A DNA stretch of 64,000 nucleotides from an uncultured Bacteroidales bacterium. GTDB lineage: Bacteria; Bacteroidota; Bacteroidia; Bacteroidales; Bacteroidaceae. Below, one piece after another: positions 1-8,406 of the stretch. A program made the translations under genes and the position numbers. The DNA is taken from the NCBI GenBank assembly GCA_902801425.1, contig CADCIQ010000030.1:17406-81405 (forward strand), read 5' to 3'. The notes beneath the pieces were generated by a model that was not told where the DNA came from, ran no database searches, and worked only from the letters and a program-made list of their open reading frames with translations. Numbering within the stretch: the stretch's first letter is position 1; the number at the start of each line of letters is the position of its first letter.

Positions 1-1672
1 CAGCAGTATTCTTTGGCAGTGGGTTGATGAACTTGAAGTGTGCGAGGGCAACCTTCTTGCCAGCAGCACGCATCTCGTCCATAGCAGCATGGAGGTGTCC
101 GTATGTACCACCAAAACCAACGATGAGGAGCTGTGCATCATCAACATCACCTACAACCTCAAGATCTGGAACCTGAATGTTGTTGATCTTAGCCTGACGC
201 TTGCGGGTCATGAGGTCGTGGTTCTCTGGGTTTGTAGAGATAGCACCAGTCTTGTCGTCCTTCTCAAGACCACCGAGGATATGCTCGAAGCCCTGACGAC
301 CAGGAACAGCCCAGTAGCGAGTACCATTCTCAGCACGCATGTAAGGAGTCCACTTACCCTTCAATTCCTCTGGAACGTATGGAGGGTTGATAGCATCCAT
401 CTTAGCAAGGTCAGGGAGCTTGAATGCACCAGAACCGTTAGCTACGTATGCATCGGTGAGGAGACATACAGGAGTCATGTGCTCAAGGGCAATCTTTGAA
501 GCCTGGAAAGCTGCATCAAAACAGTCTGTTGGGCTTGTAGCAGCGAGTACTGGCATTGGAGACTCACCATTACGACCGAAGAGAACCTGAAGGAGGTCAG
601 TCTGCTCAGACTTTGTTGGAAGACCTGTAGCAGGACCACCACGCTGTACATCGAGTACAACGAGAGGAAGCTCCATGATAACAGCGAGGTTCATAGCCTC
701 TGATTTGAGGCAAATACCAGGACCTGATGTGCTTGTTACAGCGAGAGCACCAGCAAATGCAGCACCAAGAGAAGAAGCACAACCTGCAATCTCATCCTCA
801 CACTGAACAGTTGTCACGCCAAGTGACTTGTGCTTAGAAAGCTCGTGAAGAACGTCGGTAGCAGGGGTGATAGGGTAAGAACCAAGATAGAGCTTGAGTC
901 CAGCCTTCTCAGCAGCAGCGATGAAGCCGTAAGCAGTTGCCTTGTTACCTGTGATATCCATATAGCGTCCAGGAGTCTTCTCCTTTGACTCTATACGATA
1001 TACGTTAGTTGCTGAAGAATGTGTGTTGTGACCGTAGTCATAACCTGCCTGAATAACCTTGATATTAGCCTCTGCGATTGCAGGCTTCTTAGCGAACTTC
1101 TCACGGAGGAAGTTAGCAACGAGGTCGAGGTCACGGCTGAAGAGCCAGCATACAAGACCGAGGGCGAACATGTTACGACACTTGAGCATAGCCTTGTTGT
1201 CCATGCCTGTGTCAGCAAGAGCCTCCTTCACGATAGTTGTGATAGGGCACTGGATAACACGGTCTGGGTCAATACCCATCTCACCGAGATAGTCCTGAGT
1301 CTCGAAAGCAGCCTTCTTGAGGTCGCTCTCACCAAATGAATCAGTATCGATGATAATAGTTGCGTTTGGCTTAGCGTAACGGTACTGAGTCTTGAGGGCA
1401 GCAGCATTCATGGCTACAAGTACGTCACACTCATCACCAGGGGTATATACCTTACTTGCACCAATGTGTACCTGGAAACCTGATACACCAGTAAGCGAGC
1501 CTTGTGGGGCACGGATATCAGCTGGATAGTCTGGGAATGTTGAGATACTGTTACCTACGGTAGCAGATACTGTAGAGAAAATGTTACCTGCAAGCTGCAT
1601 TCCGTCACCGGAATCACCTGAGAAGCGGACAACAACCTGGTCCAACTCCTTAACTTCTAATTCTTCTGCCAT
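1..1672 (-). CDS. korA: 2-oxoacid (2-oxoglutarate) ferredoxin oxidoreductase, alpha subunit with fused gamma domain; 3' end outside window
   Basis: Oxidatively decarboxylates a 2-oxoacid to acyl-CoA while reducing ferredoxin, in the cytoplasm. The start is the ATG at 1672-1670 (MAEELEVKELDQVVVRFSGD) and 557 codons are visible before the window edge. Residues about 12-190 form the gamma domain, seen in FSGDSGDGMQLAGN and the stretch ending DIRAPQGS. The alpha (PFOR pyrimidine-binding) domain follows, with LYLGSYPITPATDVLHELS and TSTSGPGICLKSEAMNLAV. The gamma-alpha fusion is typical of Bacteroidetes KorA; the beta subunit is presumably downstream, outside the window. Substrate choice (2-oxoglutarate versus branched-chain oxoacid) is inferred from family resemblance only. 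A promoter with both boxes lies about 70 bp upstream. Confidence 0.85.
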   Translation of the reverse strand, partial: MAEELEVKELDQVVVRFSGDSGDGMQLAGNIFSTVSATVGNSISTFPDYPADIRAPQGSLTGVSGFQVHIGASKVYTPGDECDVLVAMNAAALKTQYRYAKPNATIIIDTDSFGESDLKKAAFETQDYLGEMGIDPDRVIQCPITTIVKEALADTGMDNKAMLKCRNMFALGLVCWLFSRDLDLVANFLREKFAKKPAIAEANIKVIQAGYDYGHNTHSSATNVYRIESKEKTPGRYMDITGNKATAYGFIAAAEKAGLKLYLGSYPITPATDVLHELSKHKSLGVTTVQCEDEIAGCASSLGAAFAGALAVTSTSGPGICLKSEAMNLAVIMELPLVVLDVQRGGPATGLPTKSEQTDLLQVLFGRNGESPMPVLAATSPTDCFDAAFQASKIALEHMTPVCLLTDAYVANGSGAFKLPDLAKMDAINPPYVPEELKGKWTPYMRAENGTRYWAVPGRQGFEHILGGLEKDDKTGAISTNPENHDLMTRKRQAKINNIQVPDLEVVGDVDDAQLLIVGFGGTYGHLHAAMDEMRAAGKKVALAHFKFINPLPKNTA

Positions 1673-1740
1673 AAATGCTTTTGTTATATTTATGAGTTAT
1701 AAATTTCTACTTTTTACCTGTCGTTTATTACAATCTGTTG

Positions 1741-1772
1741 CAAAAGTACATATTTTTATTGACAAAAACAAA
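1741..1772 (-). promoter_or_regulatory. Bacteroidetes-type promoter for korA
   Basis: On the minus strand the -33 box TTTG is at 1772-1769 and the -7 box TACTTTTG at 1748-1741, with a 20-bp spacer. This fits the Bacteroidetes primary sigma consensus TTTG-N19/20-TAnnTTTG. The predicted start of transcription is near 1734, giving a leader of about 60 nt. Confidence 0.7.
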
Positions 1773-1842
1773 TTTTCACTCACCAAACTTTACTTTTTGT
1801 TAGTAAATTGCTATATTCTGCACGAATTCATTATGTTTTTGC

Positions 1843-2679
1843 CTAAAGTTCCACTCTTTTCACATTTACATCTTCATGGAGGAACATTGCCGCACATTCC
1901 TTGAATCTTTCTGGGTTTTCTGTTGTGTAATATGAGATTTTCCCATTCTTGGAACATCGGTCATCCATATCCTTATGACGCGTTAGATAGTCCTCAAGAC
2001 TTGCTGCCACATATTCTCCCTGTGAAACTATCCTTATGCCTTCCGGCACAGATTTACGCAGGGCATTCATAAGAAGAGGATAGTGGGTACATCCCAATAA
2101 TATGGTGTCAATCTCGTTGTCCTTCTCAAGAAGCTGATTTATTCTTTTCCTGACAAAGTATTCCGCACCTTCTGTTTCTGCCTCACCAGCTTCAACAATA
2201 GCTGCCCAAAGAGGACAAGCCTGTCCCGAAACCTTAATGTCAGGATAGAATTTCTGAATCTCCAGAGTATAGCTCTCACTACGTACAGTTCCCTCTGTGG
2301 CTACAAGACCTACATGTCGCGTCTTGGTAATATTTCCTATTACCTCTACCGTAGGACGTATAACACCGAGCACACGCCTGTCAGGATCAACAAGCGGAAG
2401 GTCATTCTGCTGAATTGTACGAAGTGCCTTAGCGGATGCAGTATTACAACCAAGGATCACAAGCTGACAACCCATATCAAAGAGTTTCAATACGGCTTCC
2501 CTCGTAAACTGATATACGACATCAAAGGAACGTGGTCCGTAAGGTGCCCTTGCATTATCCCCTAAATACAGAAAATCATACTGCGGTAGTCGCTTACGCA
2601 ACTGCTGCAGTATGGTCAATCCACCATATCCGGAATCAAAGACTCCTATAGCCCCAGGGGTTTTATCTCCTTTTATCAT
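1843..2679 (-). CDS. murI: Glutamate racemase
   Basis: Interconverts L- and D-glutamate to supply D-Glu for peptidoglycan, in the cytoplasm. The 278-residue length is normal. The N-terminal GVFDSGYGG places the catalytic Asp at D15; the two catalytic cysteines are C78 in LGCNTAS and C197 in LLGCTHYPLL. The start ATG overlaps the stop of the upstream ompH-like gene by 4 nt (ATGA type), so translation is probably coupled and murI is the last gene of the bamA-ompH cluster. Confident from motifs and length. Confidence 0.96.
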   Translation of the reverse strand: MIKGDKTPGAIGVFDSGYGGLTILQQLRKRLPQYDFLYLGDNARAPYGPRSFDVVYQFTREAVLKLFDMGCQLVILGCNTASAKALRTIQQNDLPLVDPDRRVLGVIRPTVEVIGNITKTRHVGLVATEGTVRSESYTLEIQKFYPDIKVSGQACPLWAAIVEAGEAETEGAEYFVRKRINQLLEKDNEIDTILLGCTHYPLLMNALRKSVPEGIRIVSQGEYVAASLEDYLTRHKDMDDRCSKNGKISYYTTENPERFKECAAMFLHEDVNVKRVEL

Positions 2680-3179
2680 CTAATTTTGCTGATAAGTATT
2701 TCTGTCACATCCTCACCCAAAACAGGATTTATGTATGGAGCTGCATTATTATCGGTATTAAGGATAACTATATAATCCTTCTCACTTCCTAAAGACTTGA
2801 CGGCATTATCAAGCTTAGCACGAAGCGGAGCCATAGTTTCTTCCTCTGCCTTGGCAAGAAGTCTCTCAGACTCCTGCCTGAAGGCAATATTACGCTCTAA
2901 TATGCTTTGCAGTTCACTCTGACGCTTCTCACGGATAGCTGACGCCATTCCATTCTGATTTTCTATGAAGTTCTCGTATTTCTCATTGAAATCCTTCTCT
3001 GCAATCTGAATCTCAGCATCATATTGCTTTTTCAGATTCTCTATGCTTGCCTTTGCACTAAGATAGTCAGGTGCAGCCTTGAGCACGGCATCATAACTGA
3101 AATAGCCTATTTTTATCTGCTGTGCGCTGATAGGAAGCATTATGAAAGATACAAGTAAAAGGAGTAGATATTTTTTCAT
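2676..3179 (-). CDS. OmpH/Skp family periplasmic chaperone (third copy)
   Basis: Skp-like chaperone expected to hold unfolded outer-membrane proteins in the periplasm for BamA. The 167-residue protein has a signal peptide (MKKYLLLLLVSFIMLPISAQ), then the family opening KIGYFSYDAVLKAAPDY and a long charged helical stretch (residues about 40-115) for the coiled-coil arms. It is the third ompH-like gene in a row after bamA and overlaps murI by 4 nt. The intrinsic terminator and heptad-repeat spacer separating it from the second copy suggest it has its own promoter or depends on read-through. The client proteins are not visible from sequence. Confidence 0.9.
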   Translation of the reverse strand: MKKYLLLLLVSFIMLPISAQQIKIGYFSYDAVLKAAPDYLSAKASIENLKKQYDAEIQIAEKDFNEKYENFIENQNGMASAIREKRQSELQSILERNIAFRQESERLLAKAEEETMAPLRAKLDNAVKSLGSEKDYIVILNTDNNAAPYINPVLGEDVTEILISKIR

Positions 3180-3185
3180 GATCTT

Positions 3186-3295
3186 AAAACTCTAAACACA
3201 AATCACTAAACCCTAATCTCTAAACACTAAACTCTAAACTCTAAACTCTAAACGATAAACTCTAAACGCTAAACTCTAAACGCTAAACTCTAATC
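3186..3295. repeat. Degenerate heptad repeat (AAACTCT/AAACGCT)
   Basis: About 110 bp made of imperfect 7-mers such as CTAAACT, CTAAACG and CTAAACA, ending just upstream of the third ompH-like start at 3179. In Bacteroidales, spacers of this sort are usually slippage-prone intergenic filler. It replaces any obvious promoter for the downstream gene. Confidence 0.75.
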
Positions 3296-3301
3296 ACAAA
3301 A

Positions 3302-3347
3302 CAAAAAAGGGCAGGTCTCCAGTCTTTTGGCTGAAGTAACCTGCCCT
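3302..3347 (-). terminator. Intrinsic terminator after the second ompH-like gene
   Basis: On the minus strand GGGCAGGT pairs with ACCTGCCC (forward 3339-3346 and 3309-3316) over a 22-nt loop, followed by six T (forward A at 3303-3308). It lies just past the stop at 3364. Confidence 0.8.
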
Positions 3348-3363
3348 GTATGTTTTTTGTTGC

Positions 3364-3858
3364 TTACTTAAGCTTATTGAGTTCAGCCTTTACCTCAGCT
3401 GTAACATCCTTTGAGCCTGCACCAACATAGAGGGCAGCACTCTGCTCAAAGATGTAAGTATATTGACCTGCCTTACCTACGTTCTGGATAGCAGTCTGTA
3501 CCTTCTGATATACAGGAGCCATCTTTTCCTGCTGCTGCTTCTGCATCTCCTGCTGATTCTGAGCGTATGTCTGCTGAATCTTCTGATACATCTCCTGAAG
3601 AGAAGCCTCTGTCTCCTTCTGAGTTGTAGCATTCATTGTTGCCTTTGCCTTCTCGTATTCGTCAGCCTTGCGCTGAAGCTCTTCCTGCATAGCCTTGAGC
3701 TCATTCTCGAACTGCTGTGCAGAAGCCTGAAGCTCACCATTGATCTTTGCAATCTCAGGGAGAGTAGTCATGATGCTCTGTGAATCAACATGTCCAAATT
3801 TCTGAGCCATTACAGCCATTGGAGCAAAGAGCATCATCATGATGATAAACTTTTTCAT
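3364..3858 (-). CDS. OmpH/Skp family periplasmic chaperone (second copy)
   Basis: Same family as its two neighbours. The 164-residue protein has a clear signal peptide (MKKFIIMMMLFAPMAVMAQ), the conserved FGHVDSQSIMTTLPEI opening and a Gln/Lys/Glu-rich coiled-coil region (residues about 45-125, with many QQ and EMQK segments). The C-terminal part has the IFEQSAALYVG-type strand that completes the Skp barrel. It has its own two-box promoter (3967-3997) and a terminator immediately after its stop, so it can be transcribed alone. The high Gln content makes the antisense strand look open, but those antisense frames have no support. Confidence 0.92.
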   Translation of the reverse strand: MKKFIIMMMLFAPMAVMAQKFGHVDSQSIMTTLPEIAKINGELQASAQQFENELKAMQEELQRKADEYEKAKATMNATTQKETEASLQEMYQKIQQTYAQNQQEMQKQQQEKMAPVYQKVQTAIQNVGKAGQYTYIFEQSAALYVGAGSKDVTAEVKAELNKLK

Positions 3859-3966
3859 TTTCTTTCTTTGTTGTTTTATTATTGTTATTCTTATTCGTTA
3901 TTATTATCTCCGGATTATCTGGACTTTCCGGAAAATTTGGTTTACTTTCTTTTTGAAAACTGCCTA

Positions 3967-3997
3967 CAAAGTTACTATAAAAGCACGAAACATCAAA
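3967..3997 (-). promoter_or_regulatory. Bacteroidetes-type promoter for the second ompH-like gene
   Basis: Minus strand: -33 TTTG at 3997-3994 and -7 TAACTTTG at 3974-3967, spacer 19 bp. Confidence 0.7.
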
Positions 3998-4049
3998 ATT
4001 TATTCGCTATTATCAACCAAATATTGTGAATTATTAATAAACAAAAGCA

Positions 4050-4583
4050 CTATTGAACATTATAACCCAGTTTCTCAAGCACTTCTTTACTAATATCTAT
4101 CTTTGGCGAAGCATAAATCATTCCATTGTCAGAAGCACGGTCGATAACCATTGAATAGCCTCTCAATTCTGATATCGCCTTCACAGCATTATAGATTTCC
4201 TCCTGAATAGGCGACATCAAGGATTCACGCTTTTTGAAGAGCTCACCCTCAGGCCCGAAATACTTCTTCTTAAGATCAGAAGCCTCCTTTTCCTTCTGCA
4301 TGATAGCCTCTTGTTTTGCCTTCTTCTGCTCCTGAGAAAGGAAAACAACCTCATTCTGATAGTTCTTATACATTGTAGATGCCTCAAGGTTGAGAGCCTC
4401 TACCTCTGCCTGCCATTTCTTTGAAACCTGGTTCAACTGCTCATTTGCACGCTCGTATGCAGGAATGTTCTTGAGTATATATTCCATGTCAAGAAGGGCG
4501 AACTTCTGAGCATTGCATGAAGTACTGATACCAAATGAAAGTATTCCGAAAAGGACTGCTATTAATACAACTCTTGATCTCAT
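4050..4583 (-). CDS. OmpH/Skp family periplasmic chaperone (first copy, next to bamA)
   Basis: Skp-like chaperone, 177 residues. The signal peptide ends near SCNAQ, followed by KFALLDMEYILKNIPAYERAN, the canonical OmpH N-terminal strand and helix. Residues about 45-125 are a charged helical hairpin, and the C-terminus (YSMVIDRASDNGMIYASPKIDIS) matches the family's closing strand. The conserved position directly downstream of bamA supports a role in outer-membrane protein assembly. Its own promoter (4621-4651) sits in the 154-bp gap after bamA. Confidence 0.93.
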   Translation of the reverse strand: MRSRVVLIAVLFGILSFGISTSCNAQKFALLDMEYILKNIPAYERANEQLNQVSKKWQAEVEALNLEASTMYKNYQNEVVFLSQEQKKAKQEAIMQKEKEASDLKKKYFGPEGELFKKRESLMSPIQEEIYNAVKAISELRGYSMVIDRASDNGMIYASPKIDISKEVLEKLGYNVQ

Positions 4584-4620
4584 AATTGTTTGTTTTATAA
4601 TCTGGCAATATTACCGATTG

Positions 4621-4651
4621 CAAATTTATTCAGTTTTAGTCTTTAAACAAA
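4621..4651 (-). promoter_or_regulatory. Bacteroidetes-type promoter for the first ompH-like gene
   Basis: Minus strand: -33 TTTG at 4651-4648 and -7 TAAATTTG at 4628-4621, spacer 19 bp. It gives the ompH cluster a start independent of bamA. Confidence 0.7.
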
Positions 4652-4737
4652 AGAAATTTCCCTATAAAAATAGAGAAATTCCCTATGATTGTCTTAATCA
4701 TCCAAAAATCATTAGCATCAAGGGCGGAGTTTCCTTA

Positions 4738-7362
4738 TTAGAACTCCTGACCCAAGATGAAGTGGAACTGGCTTCCGCCCTTTGTTCCATATACTTTATC
4801 AAAACCGTAAGCCCAGTCAATACCCATCAGACCTACCATTGGCAGATAGATACGTACACCGACACCTGCACTTCTCTTCATGTCGAATGGATTGAACTTC
4901 TTTACATCGTTCCACGCATTACCTGCCTCAGCAAATGTAAGACCGTAGATCGTGGTGTTACCGAGCATGAATGGATAGCGAAGCTCAAGTGAGAGGCGAT
5001 CGTAGGCATAGCCCTCCTGATAATAAGGAGTGAGCGAACCATTGTCATAACCACGAAGACCGATAGTCTCCTCTGCATATCCAGTAGAATAGCCAGACAT
5101 ACCGTCACCACCCATGTAGAATGTCTCGAACGGAGACTTCTTATATTTGTTGTATGAACCGAGAATACCAAGCTCAATACGTGTCATGAGCACGAAGCAC
5201 TTTGAACCACTTGTAAGAGCGGTATAAGTCTTGCTCTTGAACTTCCACTTATGATACTCAATCCAACGATACTTCTCTTGCTGCTCACTCATATAGTTAC
5301 TTGACTTAGTGTCTCTGGCAAGGTTCTCGTAGTTCTTTCCGTCAAATGCAGACCAAGGTGGAGTAATTGACAATGACAAATCAAACTCAGAACCACGGCG
5401 TGGGAAGAGCTGGTTATCAGTAGAAACTCGTGACAGGCTGATACCCAGGTTCAGGTTGTTACAGTTACCATCCCTGACAAGGAAGTACTCCCAGTTCTTC
5501 AGCATATAGCGTGTATATGCAAGAGACATTGACAACTGGAAATAGTCATCAGGCCAACGCAGACGCTTACCAATACCCACGCTTGCACCCAACAGTTTCA
5601 CGAACTTGTCTGGATCCAGAGCGTTATTATAGTTATATGAGTTATAGTTATTGTAACCATACGCATAGTATGAATAGCTATTCATATAACTATTATTGTA
5701 ATAGTTCGAGTTCACACCTGTCTGCTTTGAGTAGAACACATTGACAGAGAACTGTAGCGGACGCTTACCACCAAGCCAACCTGTTGTATAACCAGCATTA
5801 TATGACTGGTAGTATGTACCGTTTGTCTGTGCACCGAGAGAAAGTGTCTCGCCATCACCGATTGGCATGATACCTCTATGCTCCTTATTCTTGTTGAAGA
5901 GGTTAGCCATAGAGAAGTTATTCAGCTTCAGACCTATCTTGCCTATGACACCTGTCTGTCCCCAACCGAGCGAGAACTCTATCTGGTCGTTAGACTTCTG
6001 CTCAAGATCCCAGTTGATATCCACGGTACCATCCTCGTAGTTTGGCTTTACATCAGGATTAACCTTTTCCGGATCAAAGTGTCCCATTGATGCAAGCTCA
6101 CGGGCAGAACGCATGAGGGCTTCCTTTGAGAAGAGGTCACCCGGCTTTGTACGAAGCTCACGACGAACCACATTCTCATACAAACGGTCATTACCGCTAA
6201 TACGCACATGTGAGACATGAGCCTGCTGACCTTCCAGAATACGCATCTCAAGGTCAATACTATCACCAACGATATTTATCTCCGTTGGGTCAAGGCGATA
6301 GAAAAGATAACCGTTGTTCCAATACTCATTACCTACGGCATCCTCATCTTCAGAGAGACGCTTCTTGAGCAGTTTCTGATTATACACATCACCCTTCTGC
6401 ATTCCAAGCAACTTACCAAGATATTCAGATGGATATACGGTATTACCTACCCAAGTAATGTTACGGATATAGTATTTCTGACCTTCCTCAACCTTCAGGT
6501 AAATATTCACATGACGATCATCGTATGTACTTACGCTATCCTTGAGAATAGTAGCATCACGAAAACCAAGCTCGTTATATTTATCTATAAGACTTGTCTT
6601 TGCCTCTGCGAAACGCTCCGGGGTAAATTTCTTTGACTTGAAGAAGCTATAAAGCTTTCCAGCCTCGTTGATCTTCTTGAGAGCACCCTTAGAAAAGATT
6701 CCGCCCTTGATCTTCTTGTCAGAGAGATACATATTACCGTCGATGGTAATCTCGTGAACCTTTGTCTTCTCCTTCTTATCCACCTCAACATCAAGGATGA
6801 CATGATTCTTCTCACCAACATCATCTCGTTGACGAATGGTAATCTCCGCATTCTTGAAGCCCTTGTCATCGAAATATCTCTTTGCAAGAATCTTCGCACG
6901 ATCTATCATGTTTGGAGTAATCTGAGAGCCCTTCAACAGACCCAGTTTTTCCTCCATGTCGTTCCTCTCAGTCTTTTTCAGACCAATATAGTTAATGGAA
7001 GAAACACGAGGACGGGTCTTCAGATAGACGTGCAGATAGATATCCTCACCAACGATAGAGTCAGCTGCGATCTTTACCTCTGAGAAGAGTCCATGACGCC
7101 AGTAACGCTTCACAGCATCCGTAATATCATTACCAGGAATTGTTATCTTCTGATCCAATGAGAGACCTGAGATGCTTGTGAGCATATAGTCCTCATAGTC
7201 ATCCACACCGCTTACGGCAATGCCCTTGATAGTACACTCGCGTGCCTGTCCCGCATAGCTGATGTCAGGATTTACAATCTTATCCTGTGCGAAGCTTGTT
7301 AGAAGTGAAAAGTTTAAAGTGAAGAGTACAAATAGAATTCTTCGCTTGAATGATTCACGCAT
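4738..7362 (-). CDS. bamA: Outer membrane protein assembly factor BamA
   Basis: Core of the BAM complex that inserts beta-barrel proteins into the outer membrane. I place the start at the ATG at 7362 (MRESFKRRILFVLFTLNFSL, a signal peptide) rather than 7434, because the extra 24 codons are read-through of the palindromic repeat at 7377-7519. Several POTRA domains occupy about residues 40-430, for example YIRNITWVGNTVYPSEYLG and AHVSHVRISGNDRLYENVVRREL. The C-terminal half is the Omp85 barrel, ending in a Phe (FILGQEF). An unusual Tyr/Asn-rich stretch (about residues 547-579 from this start) sits in an early barrel loop. The gene precedes three ompH-like genes, the usual Bacteroidales order. 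Confidence 0.95.
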   Translation of the reverse strand: MRESFKRRILFVLFTLNFSLLTSFAQDKIVNPDISYAGQARECTIKGIAVSGVDDYEDYMLTSISGLSLDQKITIPGNDITDAVKRYWRHGLFSEVKIAADSIVGEDIYLHVYLKTRPRVSSINYIGLKKTERNDMEEKLGLLKGSQITPNMIDRAKILAKRYFDDKGFKNAEITIRQRDDVGEKNHVILDVEVDKKEKTKVHEITIDGNMYLSDKKIKGGIFSKGALKKINEAGKLYSFFKSKKFTPERFAEAKTSLIDKYNELGFRDATILKDSVSTYDDRHVNIYLKVEEGQKYYIRNITWVGNTVYPSEYLGKLLGMQKGDVYNQKLLKKRLSEDEDAVGNEYWNNGYLFYRLDPTEINIVGDSIDLEMRILEGQQAHVSHVRISGNDRLYENVVRRELRTKPGDLFSKEALMRSARELASMGHFDPEKVNPDVKPNYEDGTVDINWDLEQKSNDQIEFSLGWGQTGVIGKIGLKLNNFSMANLFNKNKEHRGIMPIGDGETLSLGAQTNGTYYQSYNAGYTTGWLGGKRPLQFSVNVFYSKQTGVNSNYYNNSYMNSYSYYAYGYNNYNSYNYNNALDPDKFVKLLGASVGIGKRLRWPDDYFQLSMSLAYTRYMLKNWEYFLVRDGNCNNLNLGISLSRVSTDNQLFPRRGSEFDLSLSITPPWSAFDGKNYENLARDTKSSNYMSEQQEKYRWIEYHKWKFKSKTYTALTSGSKCFVLMTRIELGILGSYNKYKKSPFETFYMGGDGMSGYSTGYAEETIGLRGYDNGSLTPYYQEGYAYDRLSLELRYPFMLGNTTIYGLTFAEAGNAWNDVKKFNPFDMKRSAGVGVRIYLPMVGLMGIDWAYGFDKVYGTKGGSQFHFILGQEF

Positions 7363-7376
7363 TTTTTTATAGTTTA

Positions 7377-7519
7377 GGCCTCTCCCCCCGCCCTCCCCCG
7401 TAGGGAGGGAGCCGGAAGACGAAAGGTGTTTCAATTATTCATTATCAATTATTAATCATCAATTAGCACATGTAGGCACTCCGGCTCCCTCTCTACGGGA
7501 GAGGGCGGGGGGAGAGGCC
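7377..7519. repeat. Palindromic intercistronic element, copy 1 (between uppS and bamA)
   Basis: 143-bp element with inverted ends of about 39 bp (GGCCTCTCCCCCCGCCCTCC at the left, its complement at the right) around an AT-rich core. It begins 14 bp upstream of the bamA start and stops 1 bp before the uppS stop codon. It can fold as one long hairpin in the shared mRNA. Part of the same sequence recurs at 8260-8406 and in the plus-strand cassettes at 30648, 32914 and (diverged) 29131. Confidence 0.85.
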
Positions 7520-7520
7520 T

Positions 7521-8249
7521 TTATTCATTAGATTCAACCTGTGCCTCGGTCTTACCGAATCTTCTCTGACGAGACTGATAGTCCTCGATAGCCTTGTGAA
7601 GATCCTCTTCCATGAAGTCTGGCCAGTATGTATCACAGAAATATAGCTCTGAATAGGCAATCTGCCAAAGCAGATAGTTACTTATTCTCTGCTCGCCACC
7701 AGTACGGATAAGGAGCTCTGGATCTGGCATGAAGTTAGTTGCCAGATGCTCGTTTACGGTCTGCTCCGTGATGTCTTCCACCTTGAGCTTACCATCCTTC
7801 ACCTCCTGTGCCACATCAGCCATAGCCTTTGTGATTTCCCAGCGTGAAGAATAGCTGAGTGCCACAACCATTGTCATGGCATCATTCTTTGCAGTATGCT
7901 CCTCTGTCTCGGCAAGTTTCTTTCTAACCTCAACAGGAATACGGCTAAGATCGCCAACCACACGGAAACGCACGTTGTTCTTCATGAAGATCTCATCCTC
8001 AAGACTTGAGAGAACAAGTCCCATGAGAGCAGCAACCTCGTCTGCCGGACGATTCCAATTCTCCGTTGAGAATGTATAGAGAGTGAGGAACTTCACACCA
8101 AGACGGGTACACTCAGATGTGATTCTGCGAACAGTATCTACACCTGCCTGATGACCATAGGCGCGAGGCTTTCCCTTTTCTGTTGCCCAACGTCCATTAC
8201 CATCCATCGTGATGGCTATATGTTGCGGTATTCTTGCCTTGTCTAACAT
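7521..8249 (-). CDS. uppS: Isoprenyl transferase (undecaprenyl diphosphate synthase)
   Basis: Condenses isopentenyl diphosphate onto farnesyl diphosphate to make the C55 carrier lipid for cell-wall and polysaccharide assembly. The start is set at the ATG at 8249 ([20 protein letters not shown]). An upstream ATG at 8312 would add 21 residues translated from the palindromic repeat and is unlikely. The catalytic Asp is D16 in MDGNGRW. Other family motifs are [28 protein letters not shown] and YWPDF. At 242 residues it has the usual length. It sits between the DUF6089 gene and bamA. Confidence 0.96.
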   Translation of the reverse strand: MLDKARIPQHIAITMDGNGRWATEKGKPRAYGHQAGVDTVRRITSECTRLGVKFLTLYTFSTENWNRPADEVAALMGLVLSSLEDEIFMKNNVRFRVVGDLSRIPVEVRKKLAETEEHTAKNDAMTMVVALSYSSRWEITKAMADVAQEVKDGKLKVEDITEQTVNEHLATNFMPDPELLIRTGGEQRISNYLLWQIAYSELYFCDTYWPDFMEEDLHKAIEDYQSRQRRFGKTEAQVESNE

Positions 8250-8259
8250 AAATATTATC

Positions 8260-8406
8260 GGCCTCTCCCCCCGCCCTCCCCCGTAGGGAGGGAGCCGGAA
8301 GACGAAAGGCATTTCTATTATTTATAAATTATTAATTATCAATTATCAATTAGCCCATGTAGGCGCTCCGGCTCCCTCCCTACGGGGGAGGGCGGGGGGA
8401 GAGGCC
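8260..8406. repeat. Palindromic intercistronic element, copy 2 (between DUF6089 gene and uppS)
   Basis: 147-bp near-copy of the element at 7377-7519: the same GC-rich inverted ends and an AT-rich core with repeated AATTATCAATTA. It ends at the base immediately before the stop codon of the DUF6089-like gene (8407) and begins 11 bp upstream of the uppS start. The two copies therefore bracket uppS exactly. Confidence 0.85.

Noticed and set aside
3463-3783. Leucine-rich plus-strand frame opposite the second ompH-like gene
   Set aside because: The Leu/Cys richness is the complement of the Gln/Lys-rich coiled coil on the real strand.
7363-7434. Longer BamA N-terminus starting at 7434
   Set aside because: The extra codons translate the palindromic repeat, and a normal signal peptide starts at 7362.
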